From contig OX326958.1 of the NCBI GenBank assembly GCA_946800325.1, positions 7,698,001-7,762,000 on the forward strand: DNA of 64,000 bases, in the 5' to 3' direction. The notes beneath the pieces are model-generated. The model was not told where the DNA came from and made no database searches. It saw only the letters and a list, made by a program, of their open reading frames with translations. Made by a program: the position numbers and the translations under genes. This DNA comes from Luzula sylvatica. Lineage: Eukaryota > Streptophyta > Magnoliopsida > Poales > Juncaceae. Positions 13,374-25,646 of the stretch are shown in pieces (position 1 is the stretch's first letter; every line of letters starts with the position of its first letter).

Positions 13374-16300
13374 ACTAAGAAAGTTTGTTTTTCAATTCAA
13401 AACAGGATTGTAACGCTTTGAGGAGTTCAAATAACGTGTTTTAGATCATTTGTATCGTATCTTTTACTACGTAAGTTTTCACCAAATTTGACAAACACTA
13501 AGTAAGTCTGTTTTTCGATTCAAAACAAGATTTTAACGCTTTGAGGAGTTCAATTAACTAGTTTTTAGATCATTTGTATCGTATCTTTTACTACATAACT
13601 TTTCACCAAATTTCACAAACACTAAGAAAGTTTGTTTTTCGAGTCAAAACAAGATTTTAACGCTTTGAGGAGTTCAAATAACTTGTTTTTAGATCATTTG
13701 TATCGTATCTTTTACTACATAACTTTTCACCAAATTTCACAAACACTAAGAAAGTTTGTTTTTCGAGTCAAAACAAGATTTTAACATTTTGAGGAGTTCA
13801 AAAACGTGTTTTTAGATCATTTGTATCGTATCTTTTACTACATAACTTTTCACCAAATTTCACAAACACTAAGTAACTTTGTTTTTCGATTCAAAACATG
13901 ATTTTAACGCTTTGAGGAGTTCAAATAACTTGTTTTTAGATCATTTGTATCGTATCTTTTACTACATAACTTTTCGCCAAATTTCACAAACACTAAGTAA
14001 GTTTGTTTTTCGATTCAAAACAAGATTGTAACGCTTTGAGGAGTTCAAATAACGTGTTTTTAGATCATTTGTATCATATCTTTTACTACATAACTTTTCA
14101 CCAAATTTCACAAACACTAAGTAAGTTTGTTTTTCGATTCAAAACAAGATTTTAACGCTTTGAGGAGTTCAATCGATTCAAAACAAGATTTTAACGCTTT
14201 GAGGAGTTCAAATAACGTGTTTATAGATCATTTGTATCGTATCTTTTACAACATAACTTTTCACCAAATTCTACAAACACTAAGAAAGTTTGTTTTTCGA
14301 GTCAAAACAAGATTTTAACGCTTTGAGGAGTTCAAATAACTTGTTTTTAGATCATTTGTATCGTATCTTTTACTACCTAACTTTTCACCAAATTTCACAA
14401 ACACTAAGTAAGTTGGTTTTTCGATTCAAAACAAGATTTTAACGCTTTGAGGAGTTCAAATAACTTGTTTTTAGATCATTTGTATCGTATCTTTTACTAC
14501 ATAACTTTTCACCAAATTTCACAAACACTAAGAAAGTTTGTTTTTCGAGTCAAAACAAGATTTTAACGCTTTGAGGAGTTCAAAAACGTGTTTTTAGATC
14601 ATTTGTATCGTATCTTTTACTACATAACTTTTCACCAAATTTCACAAACACTAAGTAACTTTGTTTTTCGATTCAAAACATGATTTTAACGCTTTGAGGA
14701 GTTCAAAAAAGTTGTTTTTAGATCATTTGTATCGTATCTTTTACTACATAACTTTTCACCAAATTTCACAAACACTAAGTAAGTTTGTTTTTCGATTCAA
14801 AACAAGATTGTAACGCTTTGAGGAGTTCAAATAATGTGTTTTTAGATCATTTGTATCGTATCTTTTACTACATAACTTTTCACCAAATTTCACAAACACT
14901 AAGTAAGTTTGTTTTTCGATTCAAAACAAGATTGTAACGCTTTGAGGAGTTCAAATAATGTGTTTTTAGATCATTTGTATCGTATCTTTTACTACATAAC
15001 TTTTCACCAAATTTCACAAACACTAAGAGAGTTTGTTTTTCGATTCAAAACAAGATTTTAACGCTTTGAGGAGTTCAAATAACTTGTTTTTAGATCATTT
15101 GTATCGTATATTTTACAACATAACTTTTCACCAAATTTCACAAACACTAAGAAAGTTTGTTTTTCGATTCAAAACAAGATTGTAACGCTTTGAGGAGTTC
15201 AAATAACGTGTTTTTAGATCATTTGTATCGTATCTTTTACTACGTAAGTTTTCACCAAATTTGACAAACACTAAGTAAGTTTGGTTTTCGATTCAAAACA
15301 AGATTTTAACGCTTTGAGGAGTTCAATTAACTTGTTTTTAGATCATTTGTATCGTATCTTTTACTACGTAAGTTTTCACCAAATTTCACAAACACTAAGA
15401 AAGTTTGTTTTTCGATTCAAAACAAGATTTTAACGCTTTGAGGAGTTCAAATAACGTGTTTTTAGATCATTTGTATCGTATCTTTTACTACATAACTTTT
15501 CACCAAATTTCACAAACACTAAGAAAGTTTGTTTTTCGATTCAAAACAAGATTTTAACGCTTTGAGGAGTTCAAATAACGTGTTTTTAGATCATTTGTAT
15601 CGTATCTTTGACTACATAACTTTTCACCAAATTTCACAAACACTAAGTAAGTTTGTTTTTCGATTCAAAACAAGATTTTAAAGCTTTGAGGAGTTCAAAT
15701 AACTTGTTTTTAGATCATTTGTATCGTATCTTTTACTACATAAGTTTTCACCAAATTTCACAAACACTAAGAAAGTTTGTTTTTCGATTCAAAACATGAT
15801 TTTAACGCTTTGAGGAGTTCAAATAACATATTTTTAGATCATTTGTATCGTATCTTTTACTACATAAGTTTTCACCAAATTTCACAAACACTAAGAAAGT
15901 TTGTTTTTCGATTCAAAACATGATTTTAACGCTTTGAGGAGTTCAAAAACGTGTTTTTAGATCATTTGTATCGTATCTTTTACTACATAACTTTTCACCA
16001 AATTTCACAAACACTAAGTAACTTTGTTTTTCGAATCAAAACATAATTTTAACGCTTTGCGGAGTTCAAAAAAGTTGTTTTTAGATCATTTGTATCGTAT
16101 CTTTTACTACATAACTTTTCACCAAATTTCACAAACACTAAGTAAGTTTGTTTTTCGATTCAAAACAAGATTGTAACGCTTTGAGGAGTTCAAATAACAT
16201 GTTTTTAGATCATTTGTATCGTATCTTTTACTACATAAGTTTTCACCAAATTTCACAAACACAAAGAAAGTTTGTTTTTCGATTCAAAACATGATTTTAA

Positions 16301-16879
16301 CGCTTTGAGGAGTTCAAATAACATATTTTTAGATCATTTGTATCGTATCTTTTACTACATAAGTTTTCACCAAATTTCACAAACACTAAGAAAGTTTGTT
16401 TTTCGATTCAAAACATGATTTTAACGCTTTGAGGAGTTCAAAAACGTGTTTTTAGATCATTTGTATCGTATCTTTTACTACATAACTTTTCACCAAATTT
16501 CACAAACACTAAGTAACTTTGTTTTTCGATTCAAAACATAATTTTAAGGCTTTGAGGAGTTCAAAAAAGTTGTTTTTAGATCATTTGTATCGTATCTTTT
16601 ACTACATAACTTTTCACCAAATTTCACAAACACTAAGTAAGTTTGTTTTTCGATTCAAAACAAGATTTTAACGCTTTGAGGAGTTCAAATAACGTGTTTT
16701 TAGATCATTTGTATCGTATCTTTTACAACATAACTTTTCACCAAATTCTACAAACACTAAGTAAGTTTGTTTTTCGATTCAAAACAAGATTTTAACGCTT
16801 TGAGGAGTTCAAATAACGTGTTTTTAGATCATTTGTATCGTATCTTTTACAACATAACTTTTCACCAAATTCTACAAAC
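13374..16879 (+). repeat. 29-monomer higher-order repeat copy with an internal 85-bp loss (3,506 bp)
   Basis: The length fits 29 monomers minus 85 bp and minus five single-base deletions. The first part (13.37-15.1 kb) copies the start of the preceding unit at 3,093-bp spacing, for example the rare actag for acttg at about 10465 and about 13558. From 15146 onward it belongs to the 2,724-bp tandem duplication. Confidence 0.8.
14116..14278 (+). repeat. 163-bp composite monomer formed by an 85-bp deletion
   Basis: A monomer starts normally at 14116, breaks off after gttcaa at 14172, and continues with tcgattc of the following unit. Two copies of cgattcaaaacaag thus lie 39 bp apart (14135 and 14174) instead of 124. 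The missing 85 bp span the second half of one unit and the first 19 bp of the next. The homologous region of the preceding HOR copy, near 11.04-11.17 kb, is intact. The breakpoint shows little or no homology, which suggests end joining or replication slippage rather than exchange between aligned repeats. The 39-bp spacing keeps a reading frame open by chance and creates the only long open frame in the window; see the rejected items. Confidence 0.9.
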
Positions 16880-17869
16880 ACTAAGAAAGTTTGTTTTTCC
16901 ATTCAAAACAGGATTGTAACGCTTTGAGGAGTTCAAATAACGTGTTTTAGATCATTTGTATCGTATCTTTTACTACGTAAGTTTTCACCAAATTTGACAA
17001 ACACTAAGTAAGTCTGTTTTTCGATTCAAAACAAGATTTTAACGCTTTGAGGAGTTCAATTAACTTGTTTTTAGATCATTTGTATCGTATCTTTTACTAC
17101 ATAACTTTTCACCAAATTTCACAAACACTAAGAAAGTTTGTTTTTCGATTCAAAACAAGATTTTAACGCTTTGAGGAGTTCAAATAACGTGTTTTTAGAT
17201 CATTTGTATCGTATCTTTTACTACATAACTTTTCACCAAATTTCACAAACACTAAGAAAGTTTGTTTTTCGAGTCAAAACAAGATTTTAACGCTTTGAGG
17301 AGTTCAAAAACTTGTTTTTAGATCATTTGTATCGTATCTTTTACTACATAACTTTTCACCAAATTTCACAAACACTAAGTAACTTTGTTTTTCGATTCAA
17401 AACATGATTTTAACGCTTTGAGGAGTTCAAAAAAGTTGTTTTTAGATCATTTGTATCGTATCTTTTACTACATAATTTTTCACCAAATTTCACAAACACT
17501 AAGTATGTTTGTTTTTCGATTCAAAACAAGATTGTAACGCTTTGAGGAGTTCAAATAACGTGTTTTTAGATCATTTGTATCGTATCTTTTACTACATAAC
17601 TTTTCACCAAATTTCACAAACACTAAGTAACTTTGTTTTTCGATTGAAAACATGATTTTAACGCTTTGAGGAGTTCAAATAACTTGTTTTTAGATCATTT
17701 GTATCGTATCTTTTACTACATAACTTTTCACCAAATTTCACAAACACTAAGTAACTTTGTTTTTCGATTCAAAACATGATTTTAACGCTTTGAGGAGTTC
17801 AAAAAAGTTGTTTTTAGATCATTTGTATCGTATCTTTTACTACATAACTTTTCACCAAATTTCACAAAC
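15146..17869 (+). repeat. 2,724-bp tandem duplication, copy 1 (22 monomers)
   Basis: This is colinear with 17870-20593 at exactly 2,724 bp. Shared markers include ttggttttcg (15281 and 18005), aaagctttg (15680 and 18404), taaggcttt near 16545 and 19269, the ccattc P-type monomer (starts 16880 and 19604) and aagtatgtttg near 17505 and 20229. Copy-specific differences are few: cgaatc near 16032, acaaag near 16261 and caaaaacttg near 17306 in this copy. The high similarity marks a recent event. Both edges fall at monomer starts. Confidence 0.88.
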
Positions 17870-20593
17870 ACTAAGAAAGTTTGTTTTTCGATTCAAAACA
17901 AGATTGTAACGCTTTGAGGAGTTCAAATAACGTGTTTTTAGATCATTTGTATCGTATCTTTTACTACGTAAGTTTTCACCAAATTTGACAAACACTAATT
18001 AAGTTTGGTTTTCGATTCAAAACAAGATTTTAACGCTTTGAGGAGTTCAATTAACTTGTTTTTAGATCATTTGTATCGTATCTTTTACTACGTAAGTTTT
18101 CACCAAATTTCACAAACACTAAGAAAGTTTGTTTTTCGATTCAAAACAAGATTTTAACGCTTTGAGGAGTTCAAATAACGTGTTTTTAGATCATTTGTAT
18201 CGTATCTTTTACTACATAACTTTTCACCAAATTTCACAAACACTAAGAAAGTTTGTTTTTCGATTCAAAACAAGATTTTGACGCTTTGAGGAGTTCAAAT
18301 AACGTGTTTTTAGATCATTTGTATCGTATCTTTGACTACATAACTTTTCACCAAATTTCACAAACACTAAGTAAGTTTGTTTTTCGATTCAAAATAAGAT
18401 TTTAAAGCTTTGAGGAGTTCAAATAACTTGTTTTTAGATCATTTGTATCGTATCTTTTACTACATAAGTTTTCACCAAATTTCACAAACACTAAGAAAGT
18501 TTGTTTTTCGATTCAAAACATGATTTTAACGCTTTGAGGAGTTCAAATAACATATTTTTAGATCATTTGTATCGTATCTTTTACTACATAAGTTTTCACC
18601 AAATTTCACAAACACTAAGAAAGTTTGTTTTTCGATTCAAAACATGATTTTAACGCTTTGAGGAGTTCAAAAACGTGTTTTTAGATCATTTGTATCGTAT
18701 CTTTTACTACATAACTTTTCACCAAATTTCACAAACACTAAGTAACTTTGTTTTTCGATTCAAAACATAATTTTAACGCTTTGCGGAGTTCAAAAAAGTT
18801 GTTTTTAGATCATTTGTATCGTATCTTTTACTACATAACTTTTCACCAAATTTCACAAACACTAAGTAAGTTTGTTTTTCGATTCAAAACAAGATTGTAA
18901 CGCTTTGAGGAGTTCAAATAACATGTTTTTAGATCATTTGTATCGTATCTTTTACTACATAAGTTTTCACCAAATTTCACAAACACTAAGAAAGTTTGTT
19001 TTTCGATTCAAAACATGATTTTAACGCTTTGAGGAGTTCAAATAACATATTTTTAGATCATTTGTATCGTATCTTTTACTACATAAGTTTTCACCAAATT
19101 TCACAAACACTAAGAAAGTTTGTTTTTCGATTCAAAACATGATTTTAACGCTTTGAGGAGTTCAAAAACGTGTTTTTAGATCATTTGTATCGTATCTTTT
19201 ACTACATAACTTTTCACCAAATTTCACAAACACTAAGTAACTTTGTTTTTCGATTCAAAACATAATTTTAAGGCTTTGAGGAGTTCAAAAAAGTTGTTTT
19301 TAGATCATTTGTATCGTATCTTTTACTACATAACTTTTCACCAAATTTCACAAACACTAAGTAAGTTTGTTTTTCGATTCAAAACAAGATTTTAACGCTT
19401 TGAGGAGTTCAAATAACGTGTTTTTAGATCATTTGTATCGTATCTTTTACAACATAACTTTTCACCAAATTCTACAAACACTAAGTAAGTTTGTTTTTCG
19501 ATTCAAAACAAGATTTTAACGCTTTGAGGAGTTCAAATAACGTGTTTTTAGATCATTTGTATCGTATCTTTTACAACATAACTTTTCACCAAATTCTACA
19601 AACACTAAGAAAGTTTGTTTTTCCATTCAAAACAGGATTGTAACGCTTTGAGGAGTTCAAATAACGTGTTTTAGATCATTTGTATCGTATCTTTTACTAC
19701 GTAAGTTTTCACCAAATTTGACAAACACTAAGTAAGTCTGTTTTTCGATTCAAAACAAGATTTTAACGCTTTGAGGAGTTCAATTAACTTGTTTTTAGAT
19801 CATTTGTATCGTATCTTTTACTACATAACTTTTCACCAAATTTCACAAACACTAAGAAAGTTTGTTTTTCGATTCAAAACAAGATTTTAACGCTTTGAGG
19901 AGTTCAAATAACGTGTTTTTAGATCATTTGTATCGTATCTTTTACTACATAACTTTTCACCAAATTTCACAAACACTAAGAAAGTTTGTTTTTCGAGTCA
20001 AAACAAGATTTTAACGCTTTGAGGAGTTCAAAAACGTGTTTTTAGATCATTTGTATCGTATCTTTTACTACATAACTTTTCACCAAATTTCACAAACACT
20101 AAGTAACTTTGTTTTTCGATTCAAAACATGATTTTAACGCTTTGAGGAGTTCAAAAAAGTTGTTTTTAGATCATTTGTATCGTATCTTTTACTACATAAT
20201 TTTTCACCAAATTTCACAAACACTAAGTATGTTTGTTTTTCGATTCAAAACAAGATTGTAACGCTTTGAGGAGTTCAAATAACGTGTTTTTAGATCATTT
20301 GTATCGTATCTTTTACTACATAACTTTTCACCAAATTTCACAAACACTAAGTAACTTTGTTTTTCGATTGAAAACATGATTTTAACGCTTTGAGGAGTTC
20401 AAATAACTTGTTTTTAGATCATTTGTATCGTATCTTTTACTACATAACTTTTCACCAAATTTCACAAACACTAAGTAACTTTGTTTTTCGATTCAAAACA
20501 TGATTTTAACGCTTTGAGGAGTTCAAAAAAGTTGTTTTTAGATCATTTGTATCGTATCTTTTACTACATAACTTTTCACCAAATTTCACAAAC
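17870..20593 (+). repeat. 2,724-bp tandem duplication, copy 2 (22 monomers)
   Basis: This is the second copy of the preceding unit. Private changes seen by eye are aattaag for aagtaag near 17998, gattttgacg near 18276 and aaataag for aacaag near 18393. Its last 1.66 kb (from about 18929) also belongs to the block shared with 3540-10381, so the duplication and the 15-kb-spaced block overlap. In other words, the tandem duplication happened at the edge of the longer-range duplicate. Confidence 0.88.
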
Positions 20594-23500
20594 ACTAAGA
20601 AAGTTTGTTTTTCGATTCAAAACAAGATTTTAACGCTTTGAGGAGTTCAAATAACTTGTTTTTAGATCATTTGTATCGTATCTTTTACTACATAACTTTT
20701 CACAAAATTTCACAAACACTAAGTAAGTTTGTTTTTCGATTCAAAACAAGATTGTAACGCTTTGAGGAGTTCAAATAACATGTTTTTAGATCATTTGTAT
20801 CGTATCTTTTACTACATAACTTTTCACCAAATTTCACAAACACTAAGTAAGTTTGTTTTTCGATTCAAAACAAGATTTTAACGCTTTGAGGAGTTCAAAA
20901 ACGTGTTTTTAGATCATATGTATCGTATCTTTTACTACATAACTTTTCACCAAATTTCACAAACACTAAGAAAGTTTGTTTTTCGATTCAAAACAAGATT
21001 TTAACGCTTTGCGGAGTTCAAATAACGTGTTTTTAGATCATTTGTATCGTATCTTTTACAACATAACTTTTCACCAAATTCTACAAACACTAAGAAAGTT
21101 TGTTTTTCGATTCAAAACAGGATTGTAACGCTTTGAGGAGTTAAATAACTTGTTTTTAGATCATTTGTATCGTATCTTTTACTACGTAAGTTTTCACCAA
21201 ATTTGACAAACACTAAGTAAGTCTGTTTTTCGATTCAAAACAAGATTTTAACGCTTTGAGGAGTTCAATTAACTTGTTTTTAGATCATTTGTATCGTACC
21301 TTTTACTACATAACTTTTCACCAAACTTCACAAACACTAAGAAAGTTTGTTTTTCGATTCAAAACAAGATTTTAACGATTTGAGGAGTTCAAATAACGTG
21401 TTTTTAGATCATTTGTATCGTATCTTTTACTACATAACTTTTCACCAAATTTCACAAACACTAAGAAAGTTTGTTTTTCGATTCAAAACATGATTTTAAC
21501 GCTTTGAGGAGTTCAAAAACGTGTTTTTAGATCATTTGTATCGTATCTTTTACTACATAACTTTTCACCAAATTTCACAAACACTAAGTAACTTTGTTTT
21601 TCGATTCAAAACATGATTTTAACGCATTGAGGAGTTCAAAAAAGTTGTTTTTAGATCATTTGTATCGTATCTTTTACTACATAACTTTTCACCAAATTTC
21701 ACAAACACTAAGTAAGTTTGTTTTTCGATTCAAAACAAGATTGTAACGCTTTGAGGAGTTCAAATAACGTGTTTTTAGATCATTTGTATCGTATCTTTTA
21801 CTACATAACTTTTCACCAAATTTCACAAACACTAAGTAAGTTTGTTTTTCGAATCAAAACAAGATTTTAACGCTTTGAGGAGTTCAAATAACGTGTTTTT
21901 AGATCATTTGTATCGTATCTTTTACAACATAACTTTTCACCAAATTCTACAAACACTAAGAAAGTTTGTTTTTCAATTCAAAACAGGATTGTAACGCTTT
22001 GAGGAGTTCAAATAACGTGTTTTAGATCATTTGTATCGTATCTTTTACTACGTAAGTTTTCACCAAATTTGACAAACACTAAGTAAGTCTGTTTTTCGAT
22101 TCAAAACAAGATTTTAACGCTTTGAGGAGTTCAATTAACTTGTTTTTAGATCATTTGTATCGTATCTTTTACTACCTAACTTTTCACCAAATTTCACAAA
22201 CACTAAGTAAGTTGGTTTTTCGATTCAAAACAAGATTTTAACGCTTTGAGGAGTTCAAATAACTTGTTTTTAGATCATTTGTATCGTATCTTTTACTACA
22301 TAACTTTTCACCAAATTTCACAAACACTAAGAAAGTTTGTTTTTCGAGTCAAAACAAGATTTTAACGTTTTGAGGAGTTCAAAAACGTGTTTTTAGATCA
22401 TTTGTATCGTATCTTTTACTACATAACTTTTCACCAAATTTCACAAACACTAAGTAACTTTGTTTTTCGATTCAAAACATGATTTTAACGCTTTGAGGAG
22501 TTCAAATAACTTGTTTTTAGATCATTTGTATCGTATCTTTTACTACATAACTTTTCGCCAAATTTCACAAACACTAAGTAAGTTTGTTTTTCGATTCAAA
22601 ACAAGATTGTAACGCTTTGAGGAGTTCAAATAACGTGTTTTTAGATCATTTGTATCGTATCTTTTACTACATAACTTTTCACCAAATTTCACAAACACTA
22701 AGTAAGTTTGTTTTTCGATTCAAAACAAGATTTTAACGCTTTGAGGAGTTCAAATAACGTGTTTATAGATCATTTGTATCGTATCTTTTACTACATAACT
22801 TTTCACCAAATTTCACAAACACTAAGTAAGTTTGTTTTTCGATTCAAAACAAGATTTTAACGCTTTGAGGAGTTCAAATAACGTGTTTATAGATCATTTG
22901 TATCGTATCTTTTACAACATAACTTTTCACCAAATTCTACAAACACTAAGAAAGTTTGTTTTTCGAGTCAAAACAAGATTTTAACGCTTTGAGGAGTTCA
23001 AATAACTTGTTTTTAGATCATTTGTATCGTATCTTTTACAACATAACTTTTCACCAAATTCTACAAACACTAAGAAAGTTTGTTTTTCGAGTCAAAACAA
23101 GATTTTAACGTTTTGAGGAGTTCAAAAACGTGTTTTTAGATCATTTGTATCGTATCTTTTACTACATAACTTTTCACCAAATTTCACAAACACTAAGTAA
23201 CTTTGTTTTTCGATTCAAAACATGATTTTAACGCATTGAGGAGTTCAAAAAAGTTGTTTTTAGATCATTTGTATCGTATCTTTTACTACATAACTTTTCA
23301 CCAAATTTCACAAACACTAAGTAAGTTTGTTTTTCGATTCAAAACAAGATTGTAACGCTTTGAGGAGTTCAAATAATGTGTTTTTAGATCATTTGTATCG
23401 TATCTTTTACTACATAACTTTTCACCAAATTTCACAAACACTAAGTAAGTTTGTTTTTCGATTCAAAACAAGATTGTAACGCTTTGAGGAGTTCAAATAA

Positions 23501-25646
23501 TGTGTTTTTAGATCATTTGTATCGTATCTTTTACTACATAACTTTTCACCAAATTTCACAAACACTAAGAGAGTTTGTTTTTCGATTCAAAACAAGATTT
23601 TAACGCTTTGAGGAGTTCAAATAACTTGTTTTTAGATCATTTGTATCGTATATTTTACAACATAACTTTTCACCAAATTTCACAAACACTAAGAAAGTTT
23701 GTTTTTCGATTCAAAACAAGATTGTAACGCTTTGAGGAGTTCAAATAACGTGTTTTTAGATCATTTGTATCGTATCTTTTACTACGTAAGTTTTCACCAA
23801 ATTTGACAAACACTAAGTAAGTTTGGTTTTCGATTCAAAACAAGATTTTAACGCTTTGAGGAGTTCAATTAACTTGTTTTTAGATCATTTGTATCGTATC
23901 TTTTACTGCGTAAGTTTTCACCAAATTTCACAAACACTAAGAAAGTTTGTTTTTCGATTCAAAACAAGATTTTAACGCTTTGAGGAGTTCAAATAACGTG
24001 TTTTTAGATCATTTGTATCGTATCTTTTACTACATAACTTTTCACCAAATTTCACAAACACTAAGAAAGTTTGTTTTTCGATTCAAAACAAGATTTTAAC
24101 GCTTTGAGGAGTTCACATAACGTGTTTTTAGATCATTTGTATCGTATCTTTGACTACATAACTTTTCACCAAATTTCACAAACACTAAGTAAGTTTGTTT
24201 TTCGATTCAAAACAAGATTTTAACGCTTTGAGGAGTTCAAATAACTTGTTTTTAGATCATTTGTATCGTATCTTTTACTACATAAGTTTTCACCAAATTT
24301 CACAAACACTAAGAAAGTTTGTTTTTCGATTCAAAACATGATTTTAACGCTTTGAGGAGTTCAAATAACATATTTTTAGATCATTTGTATCGTATCTTTT
24401 ACTACATAAGTTTTCACCAAATTTCACAAACACTAAGAAAGTTTGTTTTTCGATTCAAAACATGATTTTAACGCTTTGAGGAGTTCAAAAACGTGTTTTT
24501 AGATCATTTGTATCGTATCTTTTACTACATAACTTTTCACCAAATTTCACAAACACTAAGTAACTTTGTTTTTCGATTCAAAACATAATTTTAACGCTTT
24601 GCGGAGTTCAAAAAAGTTGTTTTTAGATCATTTGTATCGTATCTTTTACTACATAACTTTTCACCAAATTTCACAAACACTAAGTAAGTTTGTTTTTCGA
24701 TTCAAAACAAGATTGTAACGCTTTGAGGAGTTCAAATAACATGTTTTTAGATCATTTGTATCGTATCTTTTACTACATAACTTTTCACCAAATTTCACAA
24801 ACACTAAGTAAGTTTGTTTTTCGATTCAAAACAAGATTTTAACGCTTTGAGGAGTTCAAATAACTTGTTTTTAGATCATTTGTATCGTATATTTTACTAC
24901 ATAACTTTTCACCAAATTTCACAAACACTAAGAAAGTTTGTTTTTCGATTCAAAACATGTTTTTAACGCTTTGAGGAGTTCAAATAACGTGTTTTTAGAT
25001 CATTAGTATCGTATCTTTTACTACATAACTTTTCACCAAATTTCACAAACACTAAGAAAATTTGTTTTTCGATTCAAAACATGATTTTAACGCTTTGAGG
25101 AGTTCAAAAACGTGTTTTTATATCATTTGTATCGTATCTTTTACTACATAACTTTTCACCAAATTTCACAAACACTAAGTAACTTTGTTTTTCGATTCAA
25201 AACATGATTTTAACGCTTTGAGGAGTTCAAAAAAGTTGTTTTTAGATCATTTGTATCGTATCTTTTACTACATAACTTTTCACCAAATTTCACAAACACT
25301 AAGTAAGTTTGTTTTTCGATTCAAAACAAGATTGTAACGCTTTGAGGAGTTCAAATAACGTGTTTTTAGATCATTTGTATCGTATCTTTTACTACATAAC
25401 TTTTCACCAAATTTCACAAACACTAAGTAAGTTTGTTTTTCGATTCAAAACAAGATTTTAACGCTTTGAGGAGTTCAAATAACGTGTTTTTAGATCATTT
25501 GTATCGTATCTTTTACAACATAACTTTTCACCAAATTCTACAAACACTAAGAAAGTTTGTTTTTCAATTCAAAACAGGATTGTAACGCTTTGAGGAGTTC
25601 AAATAACGTGTTTTAGATCATTTGTATCGTATCTTTTACTACGTAA
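18929..25646 (+). repeat. Large repeated block, copy 2 (partner at 3540-10381)
   Basis: About 6.7 kb follows the same monomer order as 3540-10381. Exceptions are near 23.0 kb, where one monomer is missing and the neighbouring unit reads acaacataac with ttctac instead of cctaac with tttcac, and single-base changes such as caaactt near 21325 and ttcacataa near 24114. The right end is at 25646, where the P monomer continues as cgtaac with tttcac instead of cgtaag with tttgac. That junction switches the array into the 25.6-27.9 kb subfamily. Confidence 0.85.
21955..25545 (+). repeat. 29-monomer higher-order repeat copy (3,591 bp)
   Basis: Interval between P monomers at 21955 and 25546. The length equals 29 monomers minus five single-base deletions. 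It corresponds to the 30-monomer copy at 6566-10280 with one monomer removed near 23.0 kb, and it has the same length class as the much later units at 33687, 37276 and 44332. Confidence 0.82.

Noticed and set aside
14127..14318. Open reading frame of 63 codons on the plus strand, the longest visible in the window
   Set aside because: It starts at a TTG, not ATG, and lies wholly inside the satellite. It exists only because the 85-bp deletion at 14172 leaves two partial units 39 bp (13 codons) apart, so the same short peptide is encoded twice in frame. No promoter, ribosome binding site or protein family is apparent.
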